Shown one piece after another: positions 1 to 9,567 of a stretch of 64,000 nucleotides of DNA (position 1 is the first letter of the stretch; every line of letters starts with the position of its first letter). The stretch lies in contig JBDTRM010000291.1 in NCBI GenBank assembly GCA_039931675.1, forward strand, positions 1 to 64,000, given 5' to 3'. The DNA is from JAEUTH01 sp039931675 (lineage in GTDB: Bacteria > Bacteroidota > Bacteroidia > AKYH767-A > OLB10). Below the pieces are notes generated by a model. The model worked only from the letters and a program-made list of their open reading frames with translations. It was not told the origin of the DNA and did no database searches. A program made the translations under genes and the position numbers.

Positions 1-2
1 AC

Positions 3-1043
3 CCCGTTAAGGGAGAAGTTTATCGCCCGTTTGAAGTGCTCCCGCCCGCCACGGTAAATGTTTCTGATAAGGTTTATGTATTCAGCGATGCTACTCCCAA
101 ACCTATTCAGTTTATTATTAAAGCTAATGCAAATAACGTAATCGGAACACTACAGGTATTAGTGCCAACAGGCTGGGTGCTTGATTTAAAGAACCCTGAA
201 TTTAAATTAAGCAATAAAGGTGATGAAGCGATAATAGAAGCAATGATAAGTGCAGGAAGCAATCATAGTGAAGGCAAGTTGCAGGCATCTTTAAAAATTA
301 ATAACACCACTTACACAAAAAGTATTAAGCGCATTGAATACGATCACATTCCCTACCAATTTATATTAAGTGATGCAGAAGCAAAACTTGTAAATGTTAA
401 CCTGAAGAAAGCAGGAACAAATATCGGTTACATTCAGGGGGCAGGAGATGATGTGCCTGCCTGCCTTAAGCAGGTTGGATACAATGTTACCATGCTCACT
501 GATGATTTGCTTACTAACGAAGACTTATCTAAGTATAATGCCATAGTTACAGGAGTGCGGGCTTACAATACCAATGACCGGCTACAGGTGCATTACAATA
601 AATTAATGGAGTATGTGAAGAACGGTGGCAACTTAGTGGTGCAGTACAATACAAATAACCGTATCGGGCCGGTGCAGGCAAAAATAGGCCCCTATCCTTT
701 TATGATTTCGAGAGACCGGGTAACAGATGAAAAGGCCGAAGCACGGTTTGTTAAACCTGCACATGCAGCATTAACTTTTCCTAATGTGATTACTGCAAAT
801 GATTTTGATAACTGGATACAGGAACGCGGAATTTATTTTACAAGTGAAATGGATGGTTATGAAACTGTAATCGCAATGAACGACCCCGGTGAAAAATCAA
901 ATGAAGGCAGCCTGATAATAGGCAAGTATGGAAAAGGAAATTTTGTTTACACAGGATTGGTTTTTTTCAGGGAGTTGCCCGCAGGTGTGCCCGGGGCTTA
1001 TCGCTTGTTTGTGAATTTAATAAGCCTTCCGCAAAATAAGTAG
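3..1043 (+). CDS. PIG-L family deacetylase, C-terminal part (5' end outside window)
   Basis: The reading frame is open from the first base of the window and ends at TAG 1041-1043, so only the C-terminal ~346 residues are present. The segment matches what I know as the C-terminal half of the long (~830 aa) Bacteroidota PIG-L/LmbE-type deacetylases: an Ig-like beta domain, then a GATase1/ThuA-like Rossmann segment with the blocks YIQGAGDDVP, AIVTGVRAYN, NGGNLVVQYNT, GPYPFMISRDRVTDE and FVYTGLVFFRELPAGVPGAY. The catalytic N-terminal LmbE domain with its metal-binding AHPDD motif would lie upstream, so activity cannot be judged here. The long proteins normally carry a signal peptide and are thought to de-N-acetylate extracytoplasmic sugars; the substrate is unknown. 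No terminator is obvious after the stop. Identity is by recognised sequence blocks, without a search. Confidence 0.8.
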   Translation, partial: PVKGEVYRPFEVLPPATVNVSDKVYVFSDATPKPIQFIIKANANNVIGTLQVLVPTGWVLDLKNPEFKLSNKGDEAIIEAMISAGSNHSEGKLQASLKINNTTYTKSIKRIEYDHIPYQFILSDAEAKLVNVNLKKAGTNIGYIQGAGDDVPACLKQVGYNVTMLTDDLLTNEDLSKYNAIVTGVRAYNTNDRLQVHYNKLMEYVKNGGNLVVQYNTNNRIGPVQAKIGPYPFMISRDRVTDEKAEARFVKPAHAALTFPNVITANDFDNWIQERGIYFTSEMDGYETVIAMNDPGEKSNEGSLIIGKYGKGNFVYTGLVFFRELPAGVPGAYRLFVNLISLPQNK

Positions 1044-1045
1044 CG

Positions 1046-1096
1046 TAATATAAACCAATTCCACCCATTCAGAATCAACATCAGTATGTAAATTGC
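1046..1096 (+). repeat. 51-bp dispersed repeat, copy 1
   Basis: This stretch begins three bases after the deacetylase stop codon and matches 9472-9522 at about 46 of 51 positions, ungapped, from TAATATAAACCAATTCC to GTAAATTGC. Both copies are intergenic and lead into different sequence. The rest of this 282-bp gap (1097-1325) is locally GC-rich around 1110-1170 and shows no convincing gene. Confidence 0.6.
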
Positions 1097-1325
1097 ACCT
1101 CTCTCCGCTCTCTCATAGCGTCCGCGTTTCTTTCAACGCTGCCGCAAGGCCGCTGGCTTGCGAGCCATTGCTGTGCCGAAATGAAAACGCACTGTTTGTA
1201 CTTGTTCAATTCTTTTATTTTCTGATAAGGTTTGGGATAAATGTAGTGATAAAACAATTTAATCTGTTGTATGCTGCCTAACACTCACCCTAAACCCGCC
1301 TTTGGTGTGCACAGCCGCACTAAAA

Positions 1326-2768
1326 CTACCTTTTAACAAACTTCCTCGCCACCGTTTGCCCCTCATATTTTAAACTTAAAAAGTACATGCCGGGTGGTAG
1401 CTGGCTTACCGGTACAGCAGTTTGTTTTTGAACAAATGTCCTGGTTGCATAAACCTGCTCACCTAACATATTATAAACAGTAATATCACAAACAGAAAAA
1501 AGCGAATACGAAAACCTTATAGTAAGAAAATCATTAACAGGGTTTGGATAAACAGAAAATTCAGAGTTGTAATTTACTTCATTTACTTCAGTATAGGTAG
1601 CACATCCAAAACTATCGCAACCAAGGCTATCTAACTTTATAAGCCATCCATCTTCGTTGCCGTTCGGACCTTTATAAGCAAAACCTACACAGGCAAAGCC
1701 ACTGTCGCTGGTTTGAATAACATCCCTGAAACAACAATGATCATTATAGGAGCCAAAACTTCTGTCCCATAATTGGTTTCCGAAAGAGTCTGTTTTAACT
1801 ACCCAGGCATTAACTATTCCGTTATTGCCTTCCAGTGCGCCAACAGCTATTATTGTATTATTTTGTAATTCATGCGCCCACCAGATTTCGCTGTCGCTAT
1901 TTAAATATGTTTTTTGCCAAATAATGGTACCAGAGGTATCAATTTTTATTAACCAACTTCTTATTTCTTGTGTTGAAGAGATTCCTTTATACCCTGATAA
2001 TAAATAATTTCCATCAGCGGTCTTTGTAATACCTGTAGCTCCATCTAAATATGCGGTGCCATAAGTTTTCTGCCATTTAAAATTGCCTATGCTGTCTGTT
2101 TTTATTAAATATAAATCCCGACTGCCCAATCCATAACTGCGAGTCCATCCTAATGTCAAAAAACCTTGGTCAGTTAATTGAACGCTTGAAAGAGCTGCGT
2201 CATAATTTGCCCCACCAAAATTTTTTGTCCACTCTTCATTGCCAAGACTGTCAGTTTTGGTAATAAATACATTGCCATCAGTAGCAAGAGAATCCGTTTG
2301 CTGACCTGCAATCAAAAAACCTTTATCGCTGCACTCGGTTAAAAACAAACCGAAATACTGGTCAGAGCCGGGAGCAAAAATTGTTTTAGCCCATAAAGTA
2401 TCTCCATTGTTATCAAACTTTAATAAATAAATACATTGCTTAAATAAGGTATAGCTTCTTAACCGGGAGCCAGTAATATAGTTTCCATCTGATGTTTTCA
2501 ATAGTCCGCTTATTTCATAACGCTGCAAAGTGTCTCCATATTGCTTAATCCATACTGTATCTCCGTTAAAATCCGTCTTAATAATCAATGTACGTAACGT
2601 TGAAATTGTACTTCCACTTGATGCAGTCATCAGGTATCCATCGCTTAATTCAAGCACATTAAAAAATTCCTCTAACTGAAAATCATAGTATTTAGTGAAA
2701 GTAATGGTCTGTGCCGTTGCACCAAAACTCAGTAAAAACAGACAAACCATTACTTTTAGAAACTTCAT
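1326..2768 (-). CDS. Secreted propeller-like protein with T9SS type A sorting domain
   Basis: 480 aa. Residues 1-20 are a signal peptide ending in GATAQ. Residues ~25-385 consist of about seven repeats of ~50 aa with a core of the form LIKTDSLGN..W.KTYG and GFL..GW, typical of the beta-propeller-like repeats of Bacteroidota secreted proteins. The last ~75 residues are a T9SS type A sorting domain: VYPNPVNDFLTI, then ITVYNMLGEQVY, then PPGMYFLSLKYEGQTVARKF. The protein is therefore expected to be exported through the T9SS and attached to the surface or released; the ligand is unknown. Its start lies 5 bp after the stop of the 1961-aa gene upstream, so the two are almost certainly cotranscribed. 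No enzyme motif is visible. Confidence 0.85.
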   Translation of the reverse strand: MKFLKVMVCLFLLSFGATAQTITFTKYYDFQLEEFFNVLELSDGYLMTASSGSTISTLRTLIIKTDFNGDTVWIKQYGDTLQRYEISGLLKTSDGNYITGSRLRSYTLFKQCIYLLKFDNNGDTLWAKTIFAPGSDQYFGLFLTECSDKGFLIAGQQTDSLATDGNVFITKTDSLGNEEWTKNFGGANYDAALSSVQLTDQGFLTLGWTRSYGLGSRDLYLIKTDSIGNFKWQKTYGTAYLDGATGITKTADGNYLLSGYKGISSTQEIRSWLIKIDTSGTIIWQKTYLNSDSEIWWAHELQNNTIIAVGALEGNNGIVNAWVVKTDSFGNQLWDRSFGSYNDHCCFRDVIQTSDSGFACVGFAYKGPNGNEDGWLIKLDSLGCDSFGCATYTEVNEVNYNSEFSVYPNPVNDFLTIRFSYSLFSVCDITVYNMLGEQVYATRTFVQKQTAVPVSQLPPGMYFLSLKYEGQTVARKFVKR

Positions 2769-2773
2769 ACGTC

Positions 2774-5700
2774 TTATTTAATTATACACATCCTTTTTGT
2801 TTTCATTGAGCTTCCATTTTTCACAATGCTGTAATAGTATATTCCAGACGTTATACCTGCACTTGAAACCACTACTTCATTATTACCTGCATTCAAATTT
2901 TTACGGTAAATTTCTTTTCCATAAATATCGGTTATTCTAAGCAGGCAACCATCCTCGGCCATTATTGTTCTTATAACCGTTTCATCCTTATAGGGATTAG
3001 GAATATTATCTAACGGTATATCATCGCCATTATTGGATGCAATTTCATCTTTGGCCATCCGCTCTTCATGCTCTTCCTCATCATCCTCCGGCTCGTAAAA
3101 GTAAACAGAATCTCTTGCTATGGCAAGCGCAGTTTGCGCGCGTGATTGTGCATCAGATGTATTGTCATTTGCAATTTCAAGCAACAGGTCTGCCTGCGCA
3201 TCAGTAATTTGAAGCAATGTTTTTCCTGAATCAGCTAAATTTACCAACAGGCTGTCGAACTGCTTAACCCTTTCATCAAAATAAGTACCTGTTAAAACGG
3301 AATCCAGGTATTTATGCGCACTGTCCAATTCATTTTCCTGCAGGTACAGGCTCATTAACATTTCATTGGCTTCTGAACTCCTCAAGCCTTTAAGGTAATC
3401 GAAAATGCCATAATACTCCTCGGTACTGTCACTTAAATAATACCTGATTATTCCATTTAAATATAATTGTTTCTGTGCAGGGTTTTCTTCATTTTCATAA
3501 GCAATCCTCATCTCGTCTAAACAAGTCGGGCAAGGATCAACATCAGGGTCACAAGATTCATCATCTGAAAATGAACCATTACTGACAACCACTGGAGAAT
3601 TTGCACAAGGAACCCAATCCGCCATTTGATCATTACCGAAATATGTAAATCCTACACTGTTAGTTTTTATATGAGTATATGGAGGTGGGGAAGGGCAGTC
3701 ATCATTAAATACATTACCTGCTCTTTTTTGATTAGGAAGAATACCTGTTCCCTGGTTAGCTAAGGACCCGACCCCACTGGGGCAAATGTTCCAGGCATGG
3801 GTATGGTTACTAAATTCATTGCATCTGAATTGAGCAAATTGATTATCTCTTTCAGCCTGCACCCCCTTTGTTAAGTAATTAAAGGTATTATGCGAAAGTT
3901 CTCCCCCCAGTGTATTCGAATTGGTGCTGATAAATCCAATACAATATTCAGGAGTAGCAGTACCTCCAAAACTGTTTCCATCACCTACAAAATAACCACC
4001 CGATCTTCGCATCCATATTCCATAATTTTTATAGCCCTGTATGCCATCAGGTATATCATTAAAACTATTATTCACTATCTTGGAATAAGCACCGTCAAGC
4101 ATAAACACACCATAGTTAACGCTGTTAAAATCATTGTCAGAAATGTAAGTTAAACGATTGGGGAAAGCTGCATGGAGGCTGCGCACACCAAAGCCGGTAT
4201 TGTTAAAATCGTTGCCGGTTATTGTTGCCGAAGCATCATACATGCTAACTCCTACACCATGGAGGTAATTGTCGTTGGTAAGGCTGCTGGTAAATTCATT
4301 TCGTATAACCTTAATACCAAGCGCATTGTTTATATGAATAAAATCAACTGTACCTGATTTATAAACTCCTTTGTCAATTGCAAAGGGGTAGTTGTAATCT
4401 TCATCTCGCAGTAGTTGATTGCTTTCGAAGTGAGAGTCGTATATCCAGCTATTATTAACGTAAGGATAAGGTGAAAACCAAATTCCATAACGGTTTTCTT
4501 TAAAATAAACGTTATCAGTTACCCTCACCCGGCCTCCACCAAAAGTGCCCCATGGAATTGCTTCATTTGTTTCTGTATTCCTGTAGGTTTTATCTGCCAA
4601 TATCCCTATACGGGCATGTTCAATAATGGCTCCTCCAGATATGTCAACCCATCCCTGATCATTTACATTGCTGCTTGCCGGGTCGCCCCATACTTGTATT
4701 CCGTCCCACATGGTGCGCTCATCGCATCCTCCGTTATCAATTACAGTGAGGGTAGCATTATCATTAACTACAAGTTTCCCACCTGGCTCTACGACAATGT
4801 TTGTTTCAATGGGATTTTGAAAACCGTTGGTGGATATCTTTTTACTGTCAGTAAATTCTATAACTGTAGAACTTCCGCTAATCGTAAGGGTATAACCCGG
4901 CTTGATATGCACAGATCCTTTTACTTTGTGACTCGAATTCCAGGGTGTATTTGAGTTAATATCAATAATATTATCTGTATTATCGTAAATGTCCGCAGAA
5001 TATGCGCTACGCGATTCGCAGTCACTATGCAGCTTACATAAATAATAATCGTCAAAATTATAGCTGGTATTACCTGCCACAACAAAGCCCCCATCATCGG
5101 CTTGTGTTATTGTATATAAACATTCTTGCTTTTTCCCATCACCTGGATAAGCCTGAGGTAAAAGATCATCAATATTCCACCAGGTTTCCCATTCAAGATA
5201 TCCATCATTTGTATAATTAGCAACATAAGCATCAGAGTTAAAATTTCCCGGTATTGGTGGATGGGAAGGAGAGCAGTCAAGTCCATTGCAGTCAGCATAA
5301 CATACGGGAGTAACGTTATGAACGGAAGTTAATACTCCAAAACCACCTCCTTCTCTTGGTGCAACATTTATTTTCAAGTCATAGGCCCCCACTGAACCAA
5401 CATTTAATGGAAAAGGGGCTGTTGTAATTGAGTTGCCGGATGCAGCGTCAAACTTGTAAATAGTTCCTACACCAAAATTTTCACCAGCCGCGGTACCGTT
5501 GCAGTGGTCTATAACAGGCATTAAAATTTCTGGCTGCGCAGTATTAGTTGCCATTTTCACATAATAGTTGTTTGTATTATAGTAGTTTCCAGGTATTCCA
5601 GGATTTAGAAGATTTGCAGGAAATGCGGATATGTTAAACCACTCTGCAGTTACATTAGCCGTAGGGGTACTTTCAGATATTTGCATAATATAGGCCTGGT

Positions 5701-8659
5701 TACCATTAGTGCCTGCTACAGAACCTGATATGATGTCTTTGGGCGTGCTTCCGTTAAGGTAACTGGTTATACCCCAGGCATGAAAATCAGTTATTATTCC
5801 AAACCCAAATACATTTGGTATTTCAGAATACCCTTGCAAATAACCATAGGTTGGATCTAAATCAACAAAAAATGCCTTGTGATTACTTCCATCAATATAA
5901 GAGCCGGTTATTCTTAAATCACCATTTGCTTTTTGAATTACGTTTTCGGCTTGCATAATAATTTCGTATGTGGTATTTATATCACTAAATGGCGCATAAA
6001 TACCCTCCCATTCTAATTCTCCCGTTTTGTCAACTTTTACTACATAGGCTTTGCGTTTATAATCTGCAGGATCAAATGTAGTACAATCATAATAGTCGTT
6101 ATTACTGCCTGTTGGATTATAAAGAATATTAATACTATTATCTTCAGCATTTCTGGTACTGTTTGATGTTCCTACAGCAACATAACCTCCATCAGAAGTT
6201 TGTATAACATTAAAAAATCCTCCAGAACCATAGGTTTCGAACCAATGATAGCCTTTGCCATTTAAGGGTTTTAATGCAAGCGCAGTCATCAAGGGCCCGC
6301 GGATAAGTAGTGAAGTCTCAAAATCCGGGCACTCTGGACTAGTTGTTAACGGAATCTGTCCACAACCATTGTAAGTTTCATAATAAGGCGTGTTAATAAA
6401 TGTTGCATAACCAGCGCAAATATAGCCGTCAGCTTCAGTAGGGGGGATACCAGAATAACTATTCGCATGTCCGTACCACCATTCATCTCCGCTTTCCTCC
6501 TTAGTTTGATCACTATATGAATCAAGTGTATTATAAGGCGCCCAATCATCCTCCTTCCAATCTAATTGAGGCGGTAAAATTTGAACTGCCGATGAGGGTC
6601 TTCTTGTGGTGTAAAGTAAAACGGAGTCAATTGCGGTCCTACCTTTGTAATCTTTTGCTAAGAGATAAAAGTGTACAGACGTTTCTAAAGTATCAACAAT
6701 TAAGGTATCGCATGTATTGCACGTAATGTTCCAGTCCGGATACCATTGTTTGCTCACATTTGAAGTTCCAACAACTGCAAAGGGAAAGGTTTCAATATTA
6801 GTATCAATTTGACTAATAAAAGCTGTCGGAAGGGCAGTCTTTTTATAAGCCAAACAATAATATCCGTAAGTATTAAGCGCTGATGGTGTAGCCAATTTAC
6901 CACTGCTTATACTACCTGTAAAAGTGCCAAAGCTTTTATCTTTCCATTTTGTGCCGTCCCATTGGGCTATACGCAAGTCGGCCGAATCGAGGATACCACA
7001 ATGGCTGCTGTTCCAGTTTAGTTTTACTGTAACATTGGATGTACCCACACTGCGTTCAAAATTCCAGTAATTACATTGACTCAGGTAATCAATCGTAGTA
7101 TCCATTGCGGTGCCCAGGGTTTGGCTGGTATTAAAATATTCGGCTATATACCCGTCAGTGCTTACTGATGGGGCTGTCATTTCAAGTGCCCTGTATTCAT
7201 TGCCTTTACCAACTGGGAAAACAAATGAAGTATTGCCTCTTTTCTTAACCGGGCCTGAAACGAAACCTGAATCGCTCGCCCCGGTAACAGAAGCACCTGT
7301 GTAAATAGTAAACAGGTTGGTTGATGTACTTATTATTTTTCCTTTGACAAAAGTTAGCACGCTGTCAACTCTAACAGGTGTACTAAGCGTAACATCATTG
7401 GCACTCTTGTCTATTTTTATATGACCGAAAAGTATCTGATCATCGCTGTATATAGTCTGAGCAGCAATACCTGTAAAAGTTGCTTTGCCTACGGTGCCTA
7501 TTTTAAAATTAAAACTGCCATTACAAGTTAGGTTGCCTTTAAAAAACACTTCGCTTCCATAGCCGGGTAAGATGGATGCATTGGTGCCATTAAAAGTAAC
7601 TGCACTGTTAAAGTAATCGCTTGTCGTAGCACCAAGACGAAAATTCGTTGAACCTGTAACCGTTACAGTAGTTGTTCCGTTAAATTGATTGCCTCCATAA
7701 GAACTTGTTACTGTGCTACCTGATTGAGTAAAGCTTGCCGTATTATTAAAGACAGTATTTTTTAGCAGTATCGAGGGTGCTGTAATGGTAATGCCACCAT
7801 TAAATGTATCTGTTACAAAATTGATAACTGCTGTGCCTGTTAATGTAATAGATTGGCTTGTGCTTCCGGCTTGTGAAAAATTCCGCAATAATAATGTGCC
7901 ATCAGAGAATCCAGTTCCTACAGTTATTGTTTTGCCTGTGGCAAGTATGCTTGTTCCACCTGAATTACTACCAAAAGAAATGCCTGCGCTGCCTGTATTG
8001 CTTACAATTATGTTTCCATTATAAACGCTGCTGCCTGTATCAGAAAACTGAATTACTTTAATGCCACTGTTTTTTACAGTGAGGTTGCCATTAAATGTAT
8101 TTCCATAAGTGGTGCCAATGTTCCAAAGTCCGTCACCGGTTCCGCTTTTGTAAATGATTACCTCAGCATTCCAGGTGTTCCCACCGGTACTGTTAACCGC
8201 AGTATTAGACGTATCTTCAAAACTTGTAACATTATTGAATGTGCTCCCGTTAAATTTATTGCTCCCGGTAATAGCATCAATCTTAGCACCAAAGGTAGTG
8301 CCTGCGTAAATTGCTGAACTACCGCGTGGCTTAACAAGGCCATTGTTAATAGTACCCCCGTTAAATGTTGCAAAACCATTGCTGATAGTTAGTGTGTCGG
8401 TATTCAAATCTAAAGTACCGCTTGTCATAGTAAATCTTTTCACTGACACGCTTACACTTAGTACAGGGTTATTGGTGGCTGACACTATTGTTACAGAGTC
8501 ATTAACGCCAGGCACACCGCTGGGAGTCCAGTTACTGGCAGTTCCCCAGGCTGTGCTGGTCGTTCCATTCCATGTGCGGTTAGTTGCCGTTGCCATTTGT
8601 GATATGGCGCAAAGAGAAATTAAGAAGAGAGCTATTGTGAGTATTTTTTTATTTTTCAT
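2774..8659 (-). CDS. Giant T9SS type A surface protein with beta-helix region
   Basis: 1961 aa from the ATG at 8659. This start is chosen because it begins a good signal peptide (MKNKKILTIALFLISLCAIS); an in-frame extension to 8755 would overlap the preceding gene and hide the signal. Residues ~30-560 are Thr/Ser/Gly/Asn-rich beta-strand repeats opening with a WNGTTSTAW...NWTPSGVPG block. Residues ~560-700 hold a conserved Bacteroidota module (PVKKRGNTSFVFPVGKG). The middle is kelch/propeller-like with GGYVAVG and GGFVVAG strands. Residues ~1350-1680 look like a right-handed parallel beta-helix with repeated GN.F/NN.F turns. A helical, TPR-like stretch rich in Asp/Glu follows, and the last ~80 residues form a type A sorting domain (NIPNPYKDETVI, RITDIYGKEIY, GIYYYSIVKNG). 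A role as a surface adhesin or polysaccharide-binding protein is inference. Confidence 0.85.
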   Translation of the reverse strand: MKNKKILTIALFLISLCAISQMATATNRTWNGTTSTAWGTASNWTPSGVPGVNDSVTIVSATNNPVLSVSVSVKRFTMTSGTLDLNTDTLTISNGFATFNGGTINNGLVKPRGSSAIYAGTTFGAKIDAITGSNKFNGSTFNNVTSFEDTSNTAVNSTGGNTWNAEVIIYKSGTGDGLWNIGTTYGNTFNGNLTVKNSGIKVIQFSDTGSSVYNGNIIVSNTGSAGISFGSNSGGTSILATGKTITVGTGFSDGTLLLRNFSQAGSTSQSITLTGTAVINFVTDTFNGGITITAPSILLKNTVFNNTASFTQSGSTVTSSYGGNQFNGTTTVTVTGSTNFRLGATTSDYFNSAVTFNGTNASILPGYGSEVFFKGNLTCNGSFNFKIGTVGKATFTGIAAQTIYSDDQILFGHIKIDKSANDVTLSTPVRVDSVLTFVKGKIISTSTNLFTIYTGASVTGASDSGFVSGPVKKRGNTSFVFPVGKGNEYRALEMTAPSVSTDGYIAEYFNTSQTLGTAMDTTIDYLSQCNYWNFERSVGTSNVTVKLNWNSSHCGILDSADLRIAQWDGTKWKDKSFGTFTGSISSGKLATPSALNTYGYYCLAYKKTALPTAFISQIDTNIETFPFAVVGTSNVSKQWYPDWNITCNTCDTLIVDTLETSVHFYLLAKDYKGRTAIDSVLLYTTRRPSSAVQILPPQLDWKEDDWAPYNTLDSYSDQTKEESGDEWWYGHANSYSGIPPTEADGYICAGYATFINTPYYETYNGCGQIPLTTSPECPDFETSLLIRGPLMTALALKPLNGKGYHWFETYGSGGFFNVIQTSDGGYVAVGTSNSTRNAEDNSINILYNPTGSNNDYYDCTTFDPADYKRKAYVVKVDKTGELEWEGIYAPFSDINTTYEIIMQAENVIQKANGDLRITGSYIDGSNHKAFFVDLDPTYGYLQGYSEIPNVFGFGIITDFHAWGITSYLNGSTPKDIISGSVAGTNGNQAYIMQISESTPTANVTAEWFNISAFPANLLNPGIPGNYYNTNNYYVKMATNTAQPEILMPVIDHCNGTAAGENFGVGTIYKFDAASGNSITTAPFPLNVGSVGAYDLKINVAPREGGGFGVLTSVHNVTPVCYADCNGLDCSPSHPPIPGNFNSDAYVANYTNDGYLEWETWWNIDDLLPQAYPGDGKKQECLYTITQADDGGFVVAGNTSYNFDDYYLCKLHSDCESRSAYSADIYDNTDNIIDINSNTPWNSSHKVKGSVHIKPGYTLTISGSSTVIEFTDSKKISTNGFQNPIETNIVVEPGGKLVVNDNATLTVIDNGGCDERTMWDGIQVWGDPASSNVNDQGWVDISGGAIIEHARIGILADKTYRNTETNEAIPWGTFGGGRVRVTDNVYFKENRYGIWFSPYPYVNNSWIYDSHFESNQLLRDEDYNYPFAIDKGVYKSGTVDFIHINNALGIKVIRNEFTSSLTNDNYLHGVGVSMYDASATITGNDFNNTGFGVRSLHAAFPNRLTYISDNDFNSVNYGVFMLDGAYSKIVNNSFNDIPDGIQGYKNYGIWMRRSGGYFVGDGNSFGGTATPEYCIGFISTNSNTLGGELSHNTFNYLTKGVQAERDNQFAQFRCNEFSNHTHAWNICPSGVGSLANQGTGILPNQKRAGNVFNDDCPSPPPYTHIKTNSVGFTYFGNDQMADWVPCANSPVVVSNGSFSDDESCDPDVDPCPTCLDEMRIAYENEENPAQKQLYLNGIIRYYLSDSTEEYYGIFDYLKGLRSSEANEMLMSLYLQENELDSAHKYLDSVLTGTYFDERVKQFDSLLVNLADSGKTLLQITDAQADLLLEIANDNTSDAQSRAQTALAIARDSVYFYEPEDDEEEHEERMAKDEIASNNGDDIPLDNIPNPYKDETVIRTIMAEDGCLLRITDIYGKEIYRKNLNAGNNEVVVSSAGITSGIYYYSIVKNGSSMKTKRMCIIK

Positions 8660-8721
8660 GTAGAGGATTTGTTTGAAGTTATTAGAGAATTGGACTTGTA
8701 GTGAGCGTAGTCGAACTATTG

Positions 8722-9162
8722 TTAGTTCGTGATGAATTGGAAGGGCTGCGACCATGACCCGCTGCTGCTTTGGAGGCGCGCTTCGCCATAGAAGGTGCTT
8801 TTATCAGTGTATGTTCCGATTCCGAGTGTTACCCTGTTACCTATACGTGAGTAAGTAAACCCGGAAGGCAAACCCGATTGAATATCGAAAACAAAGGTGT
8901 GCGACATTACATCTGTGAGAGTGGCATCTGTGCCAAGCTTTACCTGTATATTGGTTATGGCTGTTGTGTCGCTAAGTGTAACTACAAAAGTGCCTTCTAA
9001 TAAGGCAGGATTAGTTGCTGATGTTTCCATTGAAACGAATGCATCAATAACGGAAACGGTTTGGGCTTGCAAGCTTACAGATGCAAGGCCAATTGCGAGG
9101 GGCACCATAAATACCAACTGGAAGATTTTTGTTCCGATTTGTCGGAAGGGATTTTTTTTCAT
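8722..9162 (-). CDS. Small secreted protein of unknown function
   Basis: 146 aa. Residues 1-34 form a long signal peptide with a charged start (MKKNPFRQIGTK), a hydrophobic core and cleavage near LQAQ. The mature ~112 residues are predicted all-beta, with Thr/Ser/Val-rich strands and a C-terminal segment containing FYGEARLQSSSGSWSQ. I do not recognise a family and it lacks a T9SS sorting tail, so it is probably periplasmic or outer-membrane associated. It is the first gene of the minus-strand run and sits 62 bp before the 1961-aa protein, which suggests a shared transcript. A tandem 20-bp repeat lies just upstream (9195-9234). The gap 8660-8721 contains a GTAGTGAGCGTAGTCGAAC-like stretch resembling a common dispersed repeat. 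Confidence 0.75.
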   Translation of the reverse strand: MKKNPFRQIGTKIFQLVFMVPLAIGLASVSLQAQTVSVIDAFVSMETSATNPALLEGTFVVTLSDTTAITNIQVKLGTDATLTDVMSHTFVFDIQSGLPSGFTYSRIGNRVTLGIGTYTDKSTFYGEARLQSSSGSWSQPFQFITN

Positions 9163-9194
9163 TTTTTTTAGAGTTTTAAAATTAAGGGAATTAA

Positions 9195-9234
9195 ATAGTT
9201 ACAACCTTTATCATATAGTTGCAACCTTTATCAT
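9195..9234 (-). repeat. Tandem 20-bp direct repeat upstream of the secreted-protein operon
   Basis: Two adjacent 20-mers (9195-9214 and 9215-9234) differ at a single base: ATAGTTACAACCTTTATCAT and ATAGTTGCAACCTTTATCAT. They start 33 bp upstream of the minus-strand start codon at 9162. Their position fits an operator or a slipped duplication in the promoter or leader; which of these is not decidable from sequence. Confidence 0.7.
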
Positions 9235-9471
9235 AAATGTAGATAAATTTTTTTTTCAGATATTTATTAAGCCGGCAATGCAAATCATAAAGTGCATACC
9301 CAACCGGCAATTGAGGCTTTTCAAACTAAAAACAAGAAATAGAATAAGGGAGGGGGATTAGAATGTTACTCCATTAAATTGGCTTGCAATTTATATTTTG
9401 TGCGAATAACGACTAATATATAATACCAATTACAAAAGCTAACAAACTAATTTCCGGAGCCGCCCTTAATA

Positions 9472-9522
9472 TAATATAAACCAATTCCGCCCATTCAGAA
9501 TCAAGATTAGGAAGTAAATTGC
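9472..9522 (+). repeat. 51-bp dispersed repeat, copy 2
   Basis: Same orientation as the copy at 1046-1096, with five substitutions and no gap. It lies 45 bp upstream of the small membrane-peptide gene, whereas copy 1 lies directly downstream of a stop codon. It is therefore more likely a dispersed intergenic repeat than a gene-specific control site. Confidence 0.6.
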
Positions 9523-9567
9523 GCTTCTTGCAATTTCTTAATTCATTTATAAATTTCAGTAAAACTT

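Larger units (their letters stand above)
9163..9567. other. Intergenic region between divergent genes
   Basis: 405 bp between the minus-strand secreted operon and the plus-strand symporter operon. It holds a tandem 20-bp repeat (9195-9234), a C-rich tract on the minus strand (GGGAGGGGG on plus at 9348-9356) within the presumed leader of the minus-strand operon, and the second copy of the 51-bp dispersed repeat (9472-9522). I found no perfect TAnnTTTG box on either strand and no further gene. Confidence 0.6.

Noticed and set aside
1081..1284. Small overlapping reading frames on both strands (67 and 62 codons)
   Set aside because: They overlap each other, lack family resemblance or a recognisable start context, and lie in a short intergenic gap that includes a dispersed repeat.
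8343..8663. 106-codon and other plus-strand frames across the giant secreted genes
   Set aside because: They are antisense shadows of repetitive Thr/Asn/Gly-coding sequence; the minus-strand frames carry signal peptides and sorting domains.
8660..8755. N-terminal extension of the 1961-aa protein to 8755
   Set aside because: It would overlap the 146-aa gene and bury a good signal peptide; ATG 8659 is the natural start.
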